This document shows positions 1-8,188 of a stretch of DNA of 64,000 bases, piece by piece. The notes under the pieces are model-generated. The model had not been told where the DNA came from and ran no database searches. It worked only from the letters and a program-made list of their open reading frames with translations. This DNA is from Roseovarius bejariae (lineage in GTDB: Bacteria; Pseudomonadota; Alphaproteobacteria; Rhodobacterales; Rhodobacteraceae): the NCBI RefSeq assembly GCF_009669325.1, contig NZ_SZWE01000001.1:2175501-2239500 (forward strand), written 5' to 3'. A program made the translations under genes and the position numbers. Position 1 is the first letter of the stretch, and each line of letters begins with the position of its first letter.

Positions 1-930
1 ATAAAGTCCCGACACCCAGCCGATAATTAGCGAAACAGTGGCAACGGCCAATGTCGTGGAGATCAGGATCGAGGCTGAAACCCGCTGTGGCGCCACGCCA
101 TAGTGACTGGCGAGGATGAAGACGTTTCCAGCCACAGGCAGGGCCGCAGCCGCGACCATCACTGCGGCTGAATAGGGCGCGACGGGAAAAAGTATCAGGG
201 CCGAGAGCGCTACAAAGGCAGGGTGCAGCACCAGTTTGCAGAATGACAGCCAGCCGGCCACGAAGGGCCGCTCGGCGGATTTCGAGGCCAGCGAGGCGCC
301 GATGGCAAAAAGGGCTCCGGGTGTTGCAGCTCCGCCTAGAATGCTCACAAACTGGTTCATAGGGTCCGGGATCGGCAAGTTGAGCGCCGACCACGCCAGC
401 CCAAGAACAATCGAAACGATCATCGGGTTCTTGAGTAATCCAATCCCTACGGTTCGCAGGATGCCAAAGCTCATACGGCCATCCCGAGACCCGGTGATAA
501 GGATCACCACGAGTGAACCAAAAACGATCAAATCCACGGCGAGAACCATCATCACCGGCCCAATCGCGGCCTGGCCCATCAAGAGAACCAGCATCGGCAC
601 GCCAAGGAAACCCACGTTGCCGATCACCGCGCATTGCGCCTCGATCGCGGCCTCCTCGACGCTGACGCGGCGCAGGAGGGCGACCATGGTGGCCAACCCG
701 TAAACAAAGGCCGTACCCCAAAGGTAAGCCATGACAAACCGCCAATCGAGAACCTCGCTCATGGATAGGTTGGCGGAAAAGCGAAACAGCATGGCCGACA
801 GCGCGAAGTAGAACACGAACTTAGTCAGCCAAGCGGTCGCTTCCTCACTGAAGAAGCCCGTACGCCCGGCGCCATAGCCCAACCCGATGATCAGGAAGAA
901 CGGCAGTGTTTGTAGAAAAATATCCAGCAT
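1..930 (-). CDS. AEC family transporter (auxin efflux carrier / malonate permease-like), 3' end beyond window
   Basis: Reading the minus strand from the ATG at 930-928 gives 310 codons without a stop up to base 1, so only the last few residues can be missing (the family is usually about 305-320 aa). The protein starts MLDIFLQTLPFFLI and is almost wholly hydrophobic, with about ten membrane segments in two halves. The mid-region has the family-like stretches GNVGFLGVPM and KNPMIVSIVLGLAW, and the C-terminal half has GAATPGALFAIGASLA. AEC proteins are inner-membrane carriers of small organic acids or similar solutes; the substrate cannot be read from sequence. It lies 45 bp downstream of mbfA on the same strand and may be cotranscribed. 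Confidence 0.85.
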   Translation of the reverse strand, partial: MLDIFLQTLPFFLIIGLGYGAGRTGFFSEEATAWLTKFVFYFALSAMLFRFSANLSMSEVLDWRFVMAYLWGTAFVYGLATMVALLRRVSVEEAAIEAQCAVIGNVGFLGVPMLVLLMGQAAIGPVMMVLAVDLIVFGSLVVILITGSRDGRMSFGILRTVGIGLLKNPMIVSIVLGLAWSALNLPIPDPMNQFVSILGGAATPGALFAIGASLASKSAERPFVAGWLSFCKLVLHPAFVALSALILFPVAPYSAAVMVAAAALPVAGNVFILASHYGVAPQRVSASILISTTLAVATVSLIIGWVSGLY

Positions 931-975
931 CTGCCGCTTGTTAGCATCTGGCAGCTAATGGTCAATCACCGGATG

Positions 976-1953
976 CTATCCACTGCCGATCAAAACGCCC
1001 GCGGCAAAGACAAGTGCACCACCCAAAACCACCTGAAATGCAGCCCGGAAAAAGGGTGTTTCCATGAATTTGTTCTGTATCCAGGCAATGGCCCAAAGTT
1101 CGACGAAGACCACGAAGATCGCGATAATGGTGGCTGTCCAGAAATCCGGAATCAGGTAGGGTAGCGCGTGACCGAGGCCACCCACGGTTGTCATGATGCC
1201 CGAAGCAAAGCCACGTTTGAGCGGGCTGCCGCGCCCTGACAGTTCGCCATCATCGCTAGCGGCCTCAGTGAAACCCATCGAAATTCCGGCCCCGACCGAC
1301 GCGGCAAGACCCACAAGGAAAGTGGTCCATGTATCTTGCGTCGCAAAGGCGGTGGCGAAGATCGGTGCGAGGGTCGAGACCGAGCCATCCATCAGGCCTG
1401 CAAGGCCCGGCTGTACCCATGTCAAAACGAACTGGCGCTTTGAGACCTCGGCCTCGGTATCGCGGGCCTCTTCATCCAGATGTGCATGCTCAAGCTCACC
1501 GGCGCGGTCTTGGTGGCCGGCTTCGGCCGCAGCCAGATCACCCAGAAGTTTGCGGGTTGCGGCATCGCTCGTGCGTTGCGCGGCCTTGAGGTAAAACGCC
1601 TCGGCGTCGCGCTCCATCATTTCCGCTTCTGCGCGGATGCGGTTGATCCCGAGGTTTTCAACCAACCAAACGGGCCGTCGGGCATAGAAGCCGGCCACAT
1701 GCTCGCGCCGGATCAGAGGGATCACGTCGCCAAAACGGGCCTTGTGAAGGTCGATCAAGGATTGCCTGTGCCCGTCCTCTTCTTCGGCCATGCCGTCGAA
1801 TACCTTGGCCGTATCGGGAAAATCGGGGCGCAGCCGTTCGGCATAGCTCCGATAAATGCGGGCGTCGTCTTCTTCGGATGAAATGGCGAGGGCAAGGATC
1901 TCTTGTTCGCTCAGATCAGAGAAGCGGCGGCGAGAGGAAACTCCTGGGATCAT
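976..1953 (-). CDS. mbfA: membrane-bound ferritin MbfA (ferritin-like domain fused to VIT1/CCC1 iron transporter domain)
   Basis: 325 aa in two parts. Residues about 15-155 form a rubrerythrin/ferritin-like four-helix domain with candidate metal ligands E27/E28, the AEEEDGH motif at 56-62 and the AEAGH motif at 143-147. Residues about 170-325 form a VIT1/CCC1 membrane domain with segments such as LAGLMDGSVSTLAPIF and GLGHALPYLIPDFW. MbfA proteins of Agrobacterium and Bradyrhizobium export iron across the inner membrane and protect against iron and peroxide stress. A GGAG ribosome site lies 6 nt before the ATG, and an Irr-type palindrome sits at 1964-1978, 10 bp upstream of the start. Regulation by Irr is an inference from that site. 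Confidence 0.93.
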   Translation of the reverse strand: MIPGVSSRRRFSDLSEQEILALAISSEEDDARIYRSYAERLRPDFPDTAKVFDGMAEEEDGHRQSLIDLHKARFGDVIPLIRREHVAGFYARRPVWLVENLGINRIRAEAEMMERDAEAFYLKAAQRTSDAATRKLLGDLAAAEAGHQDRAGELEHAHLDEEARDTEAEVSKRQFVLTWVQPGLAGLMDGSVSTLAPIFATAFATQDTWTTFLVGLAASVGAGISMGFTEAASDDGELSGRGSPLKRGFASGIMTTVGGLGHALPYLIPDFWTATIIAIFVVFVELWAIAWIQNKFMETPFFRAAFQVVLGGALVFAAGVLIGSG

Positions 1954-1963
1954 GGTCTACTCC

Positions 1964-1978
1964 TTAGAACGGTTCTAA
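1964..1978 (-). promoter_or_regulatory. Irr/ICE-type iron control element in front of mbfA
   Basis: A perfect 7+1+7 inverted repeat, TTAGAAC G GTTCTAA, followed by AA. It matches the TTAGAA...TTCTAA core of the iron control element bound by the haem-responsive regulator Irr in alphaproteobacteria. It overlaps the leader just before the mbfA ribosome-binding site, a place where binding would repress, in line with known Irr control of mbfA. Confidence 0.75.
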
Positions 1979-2016
1979 AATACTTGCCGTCATCGGAAAT
2001 GCAATGCCATTAACCA

Positions 2017-2090
2017 AACTAATTAGTTCAGAAATGCCTTGAAAAGTGAACCGAATGGTTTAGTTTGTATCTAAACGAATCAGTTTAGAT
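2017..2090. promoter_or_regulatory. cluster of palindromic operator-like sites upstream of the 50-aa secreted peptide
   Basis: Three inverted repeats lie in 75 bp: AACTAATTAGTT at 2017-2028 (perfect 12-mer), AACCGAATGGTT at 2049-2060, and ATCTAAAC-6 nt-GTTTAGAT at 2069-2090 (8-bp arms). The last ends directly at the GGAGATG ribosome-binding region. The size and spacing suit a TetR-type dimer, and a TetR gene starts 255 bp downstream. The pairing of site and regulator is inference. Confidence 0.5.
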
Positions 2091-2101
2091 GGAGATGAGC
2101 G

Positions 2102-2254
2102 ATGAAAAACCTCTTGATGGCTCTTTGCCTAGTGTCCCTCGCTGCGCCAACAGCGGCAATGAGTATTGATACATCTACGCTGACGCCGACACTGACCTAC
2201 CCCGAGCCCGTCTCGGAACCTGTCACCAAGGATAACAGCGGCATGTCCAAGTAA
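2102..2254 (+). CDS. small secreted peptide, 50 aa, function unknown
   Basis: ATG at 2102 preceded by GGAG at 2091-2094; stop TAA at 2252-2254. The product starts MKNLLMALCLVSLAAPTAAM, a textbook signal peptide with a probable cleavage after TAA or TAAM. The mature part is only about 28-30 residues, rich in Thr, Pro, Ser and Glu with no cysteine. I do not recognise the family. The start codon, ribosome site, export signal and an upstream operator cluster together argue for a real gene rather than chance. It is followed by the TetR gene on the same strand, 90 bp on. Confidence 0.6.
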   Translation: MKNLLMALCLVSLAAPTAAMSIDTSTLTPTLTYPEPVSEPVTKDNSGMSK

Positions 2255-2344
2255 GTCGTTGAACCGCCTGTGTCATTCCGTGACGGCGGGCTTGCGAATG
2301 ACCCCTCGAGCCGATTAAACTGTTTCGGCTCGGGGAGGGTCCGC

Positions 2345-2974
2345 ATGACGGCAGAGTCCGCAGAAATCAAAAAAGGCCGAAAGTTCGAACAAGTCCTTAA
2401 TGGGGCGCGCGAGGTTTTCATGCGCGACGGGTTCGAGGGGGCCAGCGTGGACGACATCGCCAAGGTGGCGGGGGTGTCGAAGGCAACGCTATACAGCTAT
2501 TTCCCCGACAAGAGATTGCTGTTTTCTGAAGTGGCCAAGGCCGAATGTAACCGGCAAGCAGATGGTGCGACGGCAGAGATTGACATCGACGCGCCCGTTG
2601 AAGTGAACCTTGCTGCGGCCGCACGGCATCTAGTGGGTTTTTTCCTGTCGGATTTCGGCAGTCAGGTCTTTCGTATCTGCGTGTCCGAAGCGCACCGCTT
2701 TCCTGATTTGGGCAAGCGGTTTTACGCTTCTGGGCCGGCCTTGGTGCGCGAGCGCATGATCCCAGTTCTGAAATCTTATGCGGACAAGGGGGAGCTTGAG
2801 ATCGAGGATTACGAATTGGCGGTCAATCAATTCGCCGAGCTATGTAAATCAGACTTGTTCGTGCGCAAGCTGTGCGGTTTGCAAAGCGATTTTTCCCAAG
2901 AGGACGTGGATCGAGTCATCGAAGGTGCGGTCGAGATGTTCGTTGCACGCTACGGGACAAGGTCGAAAACCTGA
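2345..2974 (+). CDS. TetR/AcrR family transcriptional regulator
   Basis: 209 aa from the ATG at 2345, chosen because GGGGAGGG lies 5 bp upstream; a longer reading from 2270 lacks a ribosome site. Residues about 10-58 form the TetR DNA-binding domain: AREVFMRDGFEGASVDDIA followed by the recognition-helix region GVSKATLYSYFPDKRLLF. The rest is the all-helical ligand and dimer domain, of the type often seen in AcrR/AefR-like regulators. Candidate targets are its own promoter and the operator cluster at 2017-2090 before the secreted peptide. The effector is unknown. Confidence 0.9.
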   Translation: MTAESAEIKKGRKFEQVLNGAREVFMRDGFEGASVDDIAKVAGVSKATLYSYFPDKRLLFSEVAKAECNRQADGATAEIDIDAPVEVNLAAAARHLVGFFLSDFGSQVFRICVSEAHRFPDLGKRFYASGPALVRERMIPVLKSYADKGELEIEDYELAVNQFAELCKSDLFVRKLCGLQSDFSQEDVDRVIEGAVEMFVARYGTRSKT

Positions 2975-2977
2975 TTT

Positions 2978-3002
2978 GGTGGCGCCATGTTTTGGCGCCA
3001 CC
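2978..3002. terminator. hairpin between convergent TetR and aminotransferase genes
   Basis: GGTGGCGCC, a 7-nt loop and GGCGCCACC form a perfect 9-bp stem in the 44-bp gap between two converging genes. It is followed by GTTGTTCTT on the plus side, so it is a plausible shared terminator with a weak U-tract. Confidence 0.6.
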
Positions 3003-3018
3003 GTTGTTCTTGTGGCCC

Positions 3019-4203
3019 TCAGATGCCGACTTCGACAACTGCCTTGGCTAGGACCGGTACGGTATCCTTGTTCAGGCCCGCGATATTGAGGCGCGAATCC
3101 CCAACCATGTAAATCCCGTGATCGGCGCGCAGTTTTTCGACCTGATCAGGCGATGCGCCGAGGCGTGAGAACATACCGCGGTGTTGCGCGAGAAAGCCAA
3201 AGCGATCCGAGCCAGAGAGTTTCTGCAATTCATCCGCCAATTGTGTGCGCAGGCTCAGCATACCTTTGCGAACCTCTTCCAGTTCCGCTTTCCAATCCGC
3301 GCGCAGGTCATCGTCGTTCAACACGATGCCAACCAGCCGCGCGCCATGATCGGGCGGGAAGGAGTAGTTCTGCCGATTGAGGTAGGCAAGATTTCCTTGG
3401 GCAATCGCCTGCATCGACTTGTCCTGCGCCACCGCCATCAGAAGGCCCGTGCGTTCGCGGTAAATCCCGAAGTTCTTGGAGCAACTGGCCGCGATCAGGG
3501 TCTCAGGGCAGCCCGCGGCGACAGCGCGCGTGGCGGCGGCATCTTCGTCCAGACCATCACCAAAGCCTTGATAGGCGATGTCGATCATCGGGATCGCGCC
3601 TTTTTCGTTCATCAGGTCGATCACGGCCTTGAACTCGACCATGTTCAGGTTGGCCCCGGTGGGGTTGTGGCAGCAGCCGTGCAGCAAGACGACATCGCCT
3701 TTGCGCACTTGGCCCAGATCTTCCATCATCCCGCCGAAATTGACCCCGCCCGAGGCGTTGTCGAAATAGCGGTACATGATGGTTTCCATGCCCAGATACT
3801 TGAGAATGCTCAGGTGGTTGGGCCATGTCGGATCAGAGACAAAAACGCGTGCCTCGGGGTTGGCCATGCGAACCAGTTCAAACGCCTGACGCACCGCGCC
3901 GGTGCCGCCTGGTGTGGCAACGGCAGAAAACTGGTCGCGCGCGACGCTGTTGCCCAGAACAAGATTGATCATCGCATCGGTAAAGGCCGGGTCCCCCGCA
4001 AGGCCGGTATAGGCCTTTGTGGTTTCCTCGTCCCACCAGCGGCGCTCGGCCTCTTTCACGGCGCGCATGATCGGAGTCACGCCCTGCGGGTTTTTGTAGA
4101 CGCCGACGCCAAGGTCGATCTTGGTGTCGCGCGGATCGTCCTTGTAGGCCTGCATCAGGGCAAGGATCTTGTCTTTGGGTTGTTCCTTGAGGTGTTCGAA
4201 CAT
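3019..4203 (-). CDS. tyrB: aromatic amino acid aminotransferase (class I, TyrB/AspC type)
   Basis: 394 aa starting MFEHLKEQPKDKIL. It is a fold-type I PLP enzyme with LGVGVYKNPQGVTPI near residue 32, HNPTGANL at 179-186, and the PLP lysine K243 in SCSKNFGIYRERTG, which is the aspartate/tyrosine aminotransferase signature. It moves amino groups between aromatic or acidic amino acids and 2-oxoglutarate. The start overlaps the stop of sseA as TGATG (4203), so the two are translationally coupled, sseA first. The coupling to a mercaptopyruvate sulfurtransferase suggests a joint role in cysteine transamination, since cysteine aminotransferase activity supplies 3-mercaptopyruvate. Confidence 0.92.
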   Translation of the reverse strand: MFEHLKEQPKDKILALMQAYKDDPRDTKIDLGVGVYKNPQGVTPIMRAVKEAERRWWDEETTKAYTGLAGDPAFTDAMINLVLGNSVARDQFSAVATPGGTGAVRQAFELVRMANPEARVFVSDPTWPNHLSILKYLGMETIMYRYFDNASGGVNFGGMMEDLGQVRKGDVVLLHGCCHNPTGANLNMVEFKAVIDLMNEKGAIPMIDIAYQGFGDGLDEDAAATRAVAAGCPETLIAASCSKNFGIYRERTGLLMAVAQDKSMQAIAQGNLAYLNRQNYSFPPDHGARLVGIVLNDDDLRADWKAELEEVRKGMLSLRTQLADELQKLSGSDRFGFLAQHRGMFSRLGASPDQVEKLRADHGIYMVGDSRLNIAGLNKDTVPVLAKAVVEVGI

Positions 4204-5060
4204 CAGTCGTCTCCGGTGGCGACGGGCACGGTGGGGAAAGCCCCCCATTCTGTCCATGATCCGTCATAAAGCGCGTGATCGATCTTGCCGACGCGTTCAA
4301 GCGCAAGATTGACAATCGCCGCGGTTACGCCAGAACCGCAGCTTGTGATCGCGGGTTTACCCATGTCGACGCCCGAGGCGTCGAACACGGCGCGCAGATC
4401 GTCGGAGGATTTCATTGTCCCATCATCGTTCAGAAGGTCGCGATAATATACGTTCTTGGACCGCGGAATATGGCCACTACGCAGCCCCTCGCGGGGTTCG
4501 GGAACGTCTCCGCGGAAGCGTTCGGGTGAACGCGCATCGAGTATTTCGTAATCGCCCAGCTTTGAAGCCGCGGACACCTGCGTCACGTCTTTGACCATCT
4601 GGTTCTGGCGGCGGACGGTCATGTGCCTGTCGCGCACGATCGGCGGCATATCTTCGACCGGGTGACCATCAGCTTGCCACTTGGGCAGGCCCCCGTCCAG
4701 AACGGCGATGTTATCCTGCCCCATAAGGCGAAACAGCCACCAGACGCGGGCTGCCGAGAACAGCCCGTGGGCATCATAAACCACGACCTGATGACCGTCG
4801 CCGACGCCCATTGCACGCAAGCGGGACATGAATTTTTCGACCGGCGGCACCATGTGCGGCAGGTCCGAACGGTTATCGCTGATGTCGTCGATGTCGAAGA
4901 AACGCGCGCCGGGAATATGGGCTTGGGCGTATTCAGCCTTGGCATCACGGCCTTCGGCCGGCATGAACCAAGTGCCATCCAGAACCCGAAGGTCTGGGTC
5001 TTTCAGATGCTTGGCAAGCCAGCTGGTGGAAACGAGTGTTTTTGGGTCGTCTTGTGCCAT
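4203..5060 (-). CDS. sseA: 3-mercaptopyruvate sulfurtransferase
   Basis: 285 aa with two rhodanese domains. The N-terminal half is catalytically dead (VVVYDAHG at the loop position). The C-terminal half carries the active loop CGSGVTA with C241, which is the mercaptopyruvate sulfurtransferase version rather than the thiosulfate (CRxGxR) version. Product: sulfane sulfur transferred from 3-mercaptopyruvate, leaving pyruvate. ATG at 5060. The stop overlaps the aminotransferase start, so the two probably form one operon. Confidence 0.93.
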   Translation of the reverse strand: MAQDDPKTLVSTSWLAKHLKDPDLRVLDGTWFMPAEGRDAKAEYAQAHIPGARFFDIDDISDNRSDLPHMVPPVEKFMSRLRAMGVGDGHQVVVYDAHGLFSAARVWWLFRLMGQDNIAVLDGGLPKWQADGHPVEDMPPIVRDRHMTVRRQNQMVKDVTQVSAASKLGDYEILDARSPERFRGDVPEPREGLRSGHIPRSKNVYYRDLLNDDGTMKSSDDLRAVFDASGVDMGKPAITSCGSGVTAAIVNLALERVGKIDHALYDGSWTEWGAFPTVPVATGDD

Positions 5061-5117
5061 CGGTGCCCCCGGTTTGCGGACGCCTTCTGACTAGCGTGCG
5101 GGGGCGTGAAGGGCAAG

Positions 5118-5143
5118 GGCGGGCACCGGGGTTGATGCCCGCC
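5118..5143 (-). terminator. hairpin downstream of the glycine-rich membrane protein gene
   Basis: GGCGGGCA, a 10-nt loop and TGCCCGCC form an 8-bp stem just beyond the stop codon at 5150-5152 on the minus strand. There is no clear U-run, so termination is possible rather than certain. Confidence 0.4.
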
Positions 5144-5149
5144 GACGTC

Positions 5150-5431
5150 TTATTTGCCCAACATTTTCTTGACCATGCCGACAATCGCCAGCAGCACGCC
5201 GCCACCGACACCGCCCGAGGCCACTTGTCCGATAATCGCGCCGATGTCGGCGCCGCCTGCGGCTGACGCCACACCACCAGCACCAAGCATGGACAGGATC
5301 TGACCGCCCAGACCACCGCCGAGGATGCCTGCGATGGAGTTGCCCAAGAGGCCGAGGTTGATGTTCTTGAACAGGCCGCCGGCGACATTGCCGCCCACGG
5401 CGCCAGCAATCAGGCTTATGAGTAGTTCCAT
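5150..5431 (-). CDS. small glycine/alanine-rich hydrophobic protein, unknown function
   Basis: 93 aa, start ATG at 5431 with GGGGGA just upstream. The sequence alternates hydrophobic stretches with GG and GGG runs (GGNVAGG, GGGLGGQ, GGVGGG) and ends MVKKMLGK. It could form two or three glycine-packed membrane helices or an amphipathic assembly. Proteins of this look are widespread in Rhodobacteraceae, but I do not know a function. It stands alone between sseA and smpB, all on the minus strand. Confidence 0.7.
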   Translation of the reverse strand: MELLISLIAGAVGGNVAGGLFKNINLGLLGNSIAGILGGGLGGQILSMLGAGGVASAAGGADIGAIIGQVASGGVGGGVLLAIVGMVKKMLGK

Positions 5432-5516
5432 TATGTGTCCCCCTTCCGTTTAAACACCTGAACAGGTTAGCGGGAGAGCTTCGAAAAATAAGGGGAAAAG
5501 GGCTTGGGCACTTCCC

Positions 5517-5993
5517 CTAGCCGTGTTCCTTGAGCAAGCGCTGTTTCTGGCGGTTCCAATCGCGCTTGGCCTGGGTTTCGCGCTTGTCATGGGCTTTCTT
5601 GCCCTTGGCGATCCCGATCTTCAGTTTGGCGATGCCCTTGTGGTTGAAGTAGAGAACCAATGGCACAAGCGTCATGCCTTTGCGCTGTGTCGCGTTCCAC
5701 AGGTCGGCCAATTCCTTCTTGGAAACCAATAGTTTACGCTTGCGCTTTTCTTCATGCGCAAAGGTCTTGGCTTGCTCATAGGGCGCGATATAGGAGTTCA
5801 CCAACCACAGTTCGCCATCGTCCACGCTGGCATAGCTTTCCGCGATATTCGCCCCACCTTCGCGCAGGGATTTTACCTCGGAACCCTCAAGGATGATGCC
5901 GCATTCCAGATCGTCTTCGATGGCATAGTCGAACCGGGCGCGGCGGTTTTCGGCCACGACCTTGTAGTTCGGGTTGTCCTTCGGTTTTGCCAT
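5517..5993 (-). CDS. smpB: SsrA-binding protein SmpB
   Basis: 158 aa, the usual SmpB length. It has the family start [13 protein letters not shown], the motif [19 protein letters not shown], and the basic C-terminal tail [17 protein letters not shown] that enters the ribosomal decoding site. SmpB binds tmRNA and delivers it to stalled ribosomes for trans-translation. It is encoded alone; no tmRNA gene is visible in this window. Confidence 0.97.
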   Translation of the reverse strand: MAKPKDNPNYKVVAENRRARFDYAIEDDLECGIILEGSEVKSLREGGANIAESYASVDDGELWLVNSYIAPYEQAKTFAHEEKRKRKLLVSKKELADLWNATQRKGMTLVPLVLYFNHKGIAKLKIGIAKGKKAHDKRETQAKRDWNRQKQRLLKEHG

Positions 5994-6114
5994 CTCTGTT
6001 TACCTTGTGCGGCGCTGCGGAAGCACCAAGATAGACCCTGTGAGAGGGCGATGAAAGGGGGGGCAGTGCGAATCGGTGTTAAGCCCTTGGATTAACGGCA
6101 TAAACCCCGGTCTG

Positions 6115-6165
6115 CATCGCGTCGGTATTCTGTCGGTATCGCGTCGGTATTCCGGCCGGTATCGG
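6115..6165. repeat. GTCGGTATT-type intergenic repeat, copy 1
   Basis: Repeating units CGTCGGTATTC / TGTCGGTATC / GCGTCGGTATTCC / GGCCGGTATCGG in the gap between smpB and the racemase gene. The inverse complement of 50093-50132 is nearly the same run, so this is a dispersed repeat with at least two copies in 64 kb. Confidence 0.65.
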
Positions 6166-6166
6166 C

Positions 6167-7261
6167 TCAGGTTAACAGGCCGCGCGCCCGCAGCTCCTTG
6201 CGCAACGCCTCGGAGTCGGCGCCGCGTTCCGGCGCGGGGCCGGGCGTGGCGCGCTGGCCGTCAAAGCGAGGGGCCGGGGCGGGCTGTGGGCCGGTGTCTG
6301 CCATGGTCCAAATCTCGCGGGCCGCGTTGTGGGCCTCTTGCGCCGCTTGCCACGGGGAAAGAACAGGCGCGACGCAAGCGTCGGAGCCTTCGAAAATCGT
6401 GGCCCAATGGCTGACGGGGTGCGTTGCGAAGATCGCGGACAGTTGCGCGGTTTGCCGGGGCCATTGGGCCGGGTCGTTCTGATCCGAAAAATCGGGACTG
6501 TCGGCCAACCCCATGAGGTCAAGGAAAGCGGCGTAGAACTTCGGCTCAAGGCATTGCACGCTGATATGCCCGCCACAGGAGCAGCGGTACACGCGCGACC
6601 AATGCGGCCCGTCCAGAAGGCTTGTGCCGCGTGCTTCGTGCAGGTTGTCCGAGGGGGCCATGGACATCAAAAGCGCCATCATATGTGCCGAGCCATCGAC
6701 GATGGCGGCATCCACCACGGTGCCTTTGCCGGTGCGGGTGGCCGAAAGCAGGCCCGCAAGGATACCCGCCACCAGGTACATTGCCCCGCCGCCGATGTCG
6801 CCGACGAGGGTTGCCGGGGTTTGTGGCGTGTCGTCCGGCGCAGAGGCATACCAGAGCGCGCCGGATGTGGCGATATAGTTGAGGTCATGGCCCGCGGTTT
6901 GCGCTTTGGGCCCGGTTTGGCCCCAGCCTGTCATGCGGCCATAGACAAGGCGCGGGTTTTCGGGGTGGAGGTCATCGGGGCCTAGGCCAAGGCGCTCCAT
7001 CACGCCGGGGCGGAAGCCTTCGATCAACGCGTCGGCGGTCGAGATGAGCGCGCGGGCGGTTTGCAGGTCGGCAGGGTCTTTCAGGTCAAGCGTGATCGAG
7101 CGTTTGCCACGATCCAGAAGGTTGACCTCGCCCGCTACCGGGTTGCCGCCACCGGGGCGGTGAATGACGATCACCTCGGCCCCCAGATCGGCCAGCATCA
7201 TCGCGGCGAAGGGGCCGGGGCCAAGACCTTCGATTTCAACAATCCTGTATCCTTGCAACAT
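6167..7261 (-). CDS. mcr: alpha-methylacyl-CoA racemase (CaiB/BaiF family III CoA-transferase fold)
   Basis: 364 aa, start MLQGYRIVEIEGLGPGPFAAMM typical of the family. H125 in TAGHDLNYIA and D155 in VGDIGGGA fall at the positions of the catalytic His126/Asp156 pair of Mycobacterium tuberculosis Mcr. This points to racemisation of 2-methylacyl-CoA rather than CoA transfer. It would let S-only acyl-CoA oxidases handle branched or sterol-derived acyl-CoAs. An SGNH lipoprotein gene lies 64 bp upstream on the same strand. Confidence 0.85.
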   Translation of the reverse strand: MLQGYRIVEIEGLGPGPFAAMMLADLGAEVIVIHRPGGGNPVAGEVNLLDRGKRSITLDLKDPADLQTARALISTADALIEGFRPGVMERLGLGPDDLHPENPRLVYGRMTGWGQTGPKAQTAGHDLNYIATSGALWYASAPDDTPQTPATLVGDIGGGAMYLVAGILAGLLSATRTGKGTVVDAAIVDGSAHMMALLMSMAPSDNLHEARGTSLLDGPHWSRVYRCSCGGHISVQCLEPKFYAAFLDLMGLADSPDFSDQNDPAQWPRQTAQLSAIFATHPVSHWATIFEGSDACVAPVLSPWQAAQEAHNAAREIWTMADTGPQPAPAPRFDGQRATPGPAPERGADSEALRKELRARGLLT

Positions 7262-7325
7262 GCGCGCGCCTCCTTCGTGCGCGCCAGACTAGGCGCTTGC
7301 GGGCGGGGTGCAAGGTGCGGATGCG

Positions 7326-8021
7326 TCAGCGGCGTCGCGCTTCGGTCTTGCGGATGATCTCGGCCACCCGTTTGCCGATCTCGGTGCTGCCCTTGGCCGA
7401 GGGGTGGATCAGGTCGACCGTGTGGTACGAACGGTCGCCATGTGGCACGACATCGGCCAAGGACAGGAAGTGCACCCCGCGATCCAGCTTGGACAGCCGG
7501 GACAGGCGGCGATCCATTTCATCGCCTTCATCGCGGCAGCCTTCGATGGGTGAGGTCACGCCGGGGGTGCGCAGGTAGCCAACAAGGATCACCTGTGAGC
7601 CTTTTTGGCGCAGGTCCGATACGAACCCGGGAATCGTACCGCGCTTGCCATCCTTGGAAATCAGCCGGTCAATCCGGTTATCGCATCGGCCACAGCCGCA
7701 GCCGAACCAGATGTCGTTTCCGCCGCCATTGAGCACGACCCAATCCCAGTTGCCGTCTACATATTGTTTGCGGATGTTCAGGCCCGCGCTGCCGGAGATG
7801 GGCAGGGCATAGAAATACTTGGCCCCCATGACGGAACGGTCGATCACATCCTCGCCCAAGGACCGCTCGACCGCGTGTGAAACCGATTGGCCCGTGGCCC
7901 CGTGAACCGCCAGCATCGAGTCGCCCATGGCAAGGATGCGCGCCGGGGCATCGCGGCTGACGGTTTCGGTGCAGCCGGTGAGTGTCAGCAAAAGGGCGGA
8001 GATCGTGAGCAGGTAGCGCAT
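7326..8021 (-). CDS. SGNH/GDSL-family hydrolase, predicted lipoprotein
   Basis: 231 aa from the ATG at 8021, chosen because it gives a lipoprotein signal (MRYLLTISALLLTLTGC, lipobox cysteine C17); a longer reading begins inside the divergent promoter. SGNH blocks are present: MGDSML (serine near residue 34), NGGGND, and DLIHPS with the catalytic Asp/His near the C-terminus. A cysteine-rich loop FGCGCGRC is unusual for this fold and may carry disulfides. Likely a periplasmic lipid-anchored esterase or acylhydrolase; the substrate is unknown. Confidence 0.8.
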   Translation of the reverse strand: MRYLLTISALLLTLTGCTETVSRDAPARILAMGDSMLAVHGATGQSVSHAVERSLGEDVIDRSVMGAKYFYALPISGSAGLNIRKQYVDGNWDWVVLNGGGNDIWFGCGCGRCDNRIDRLISKDGKRGTIPGFVSDLRQKGSQVILVGYLRTPGVTSPIEGCRDEGDEMDRRLSRLSKLDRGVHFLSLADVVPHGDRSYHTVDLIHPSAKGSTEIGKRVAEIIRKTEARRR

Positions 8022-8188
8022 TGTCTGTCCTTGGGCCAAGGTTGGGTGAGCCTTGGAGATAACATGACACGCGTGGGTTGCCATACGGATAATGCCTCTG
8101 CGGGGGTGCACAGTTTCCCCTGCACAGACGGTGATTGCACTTCTGGGTCATTCGCCTAGCTTGGCGAACAATGTATCGGAGGGAACCC

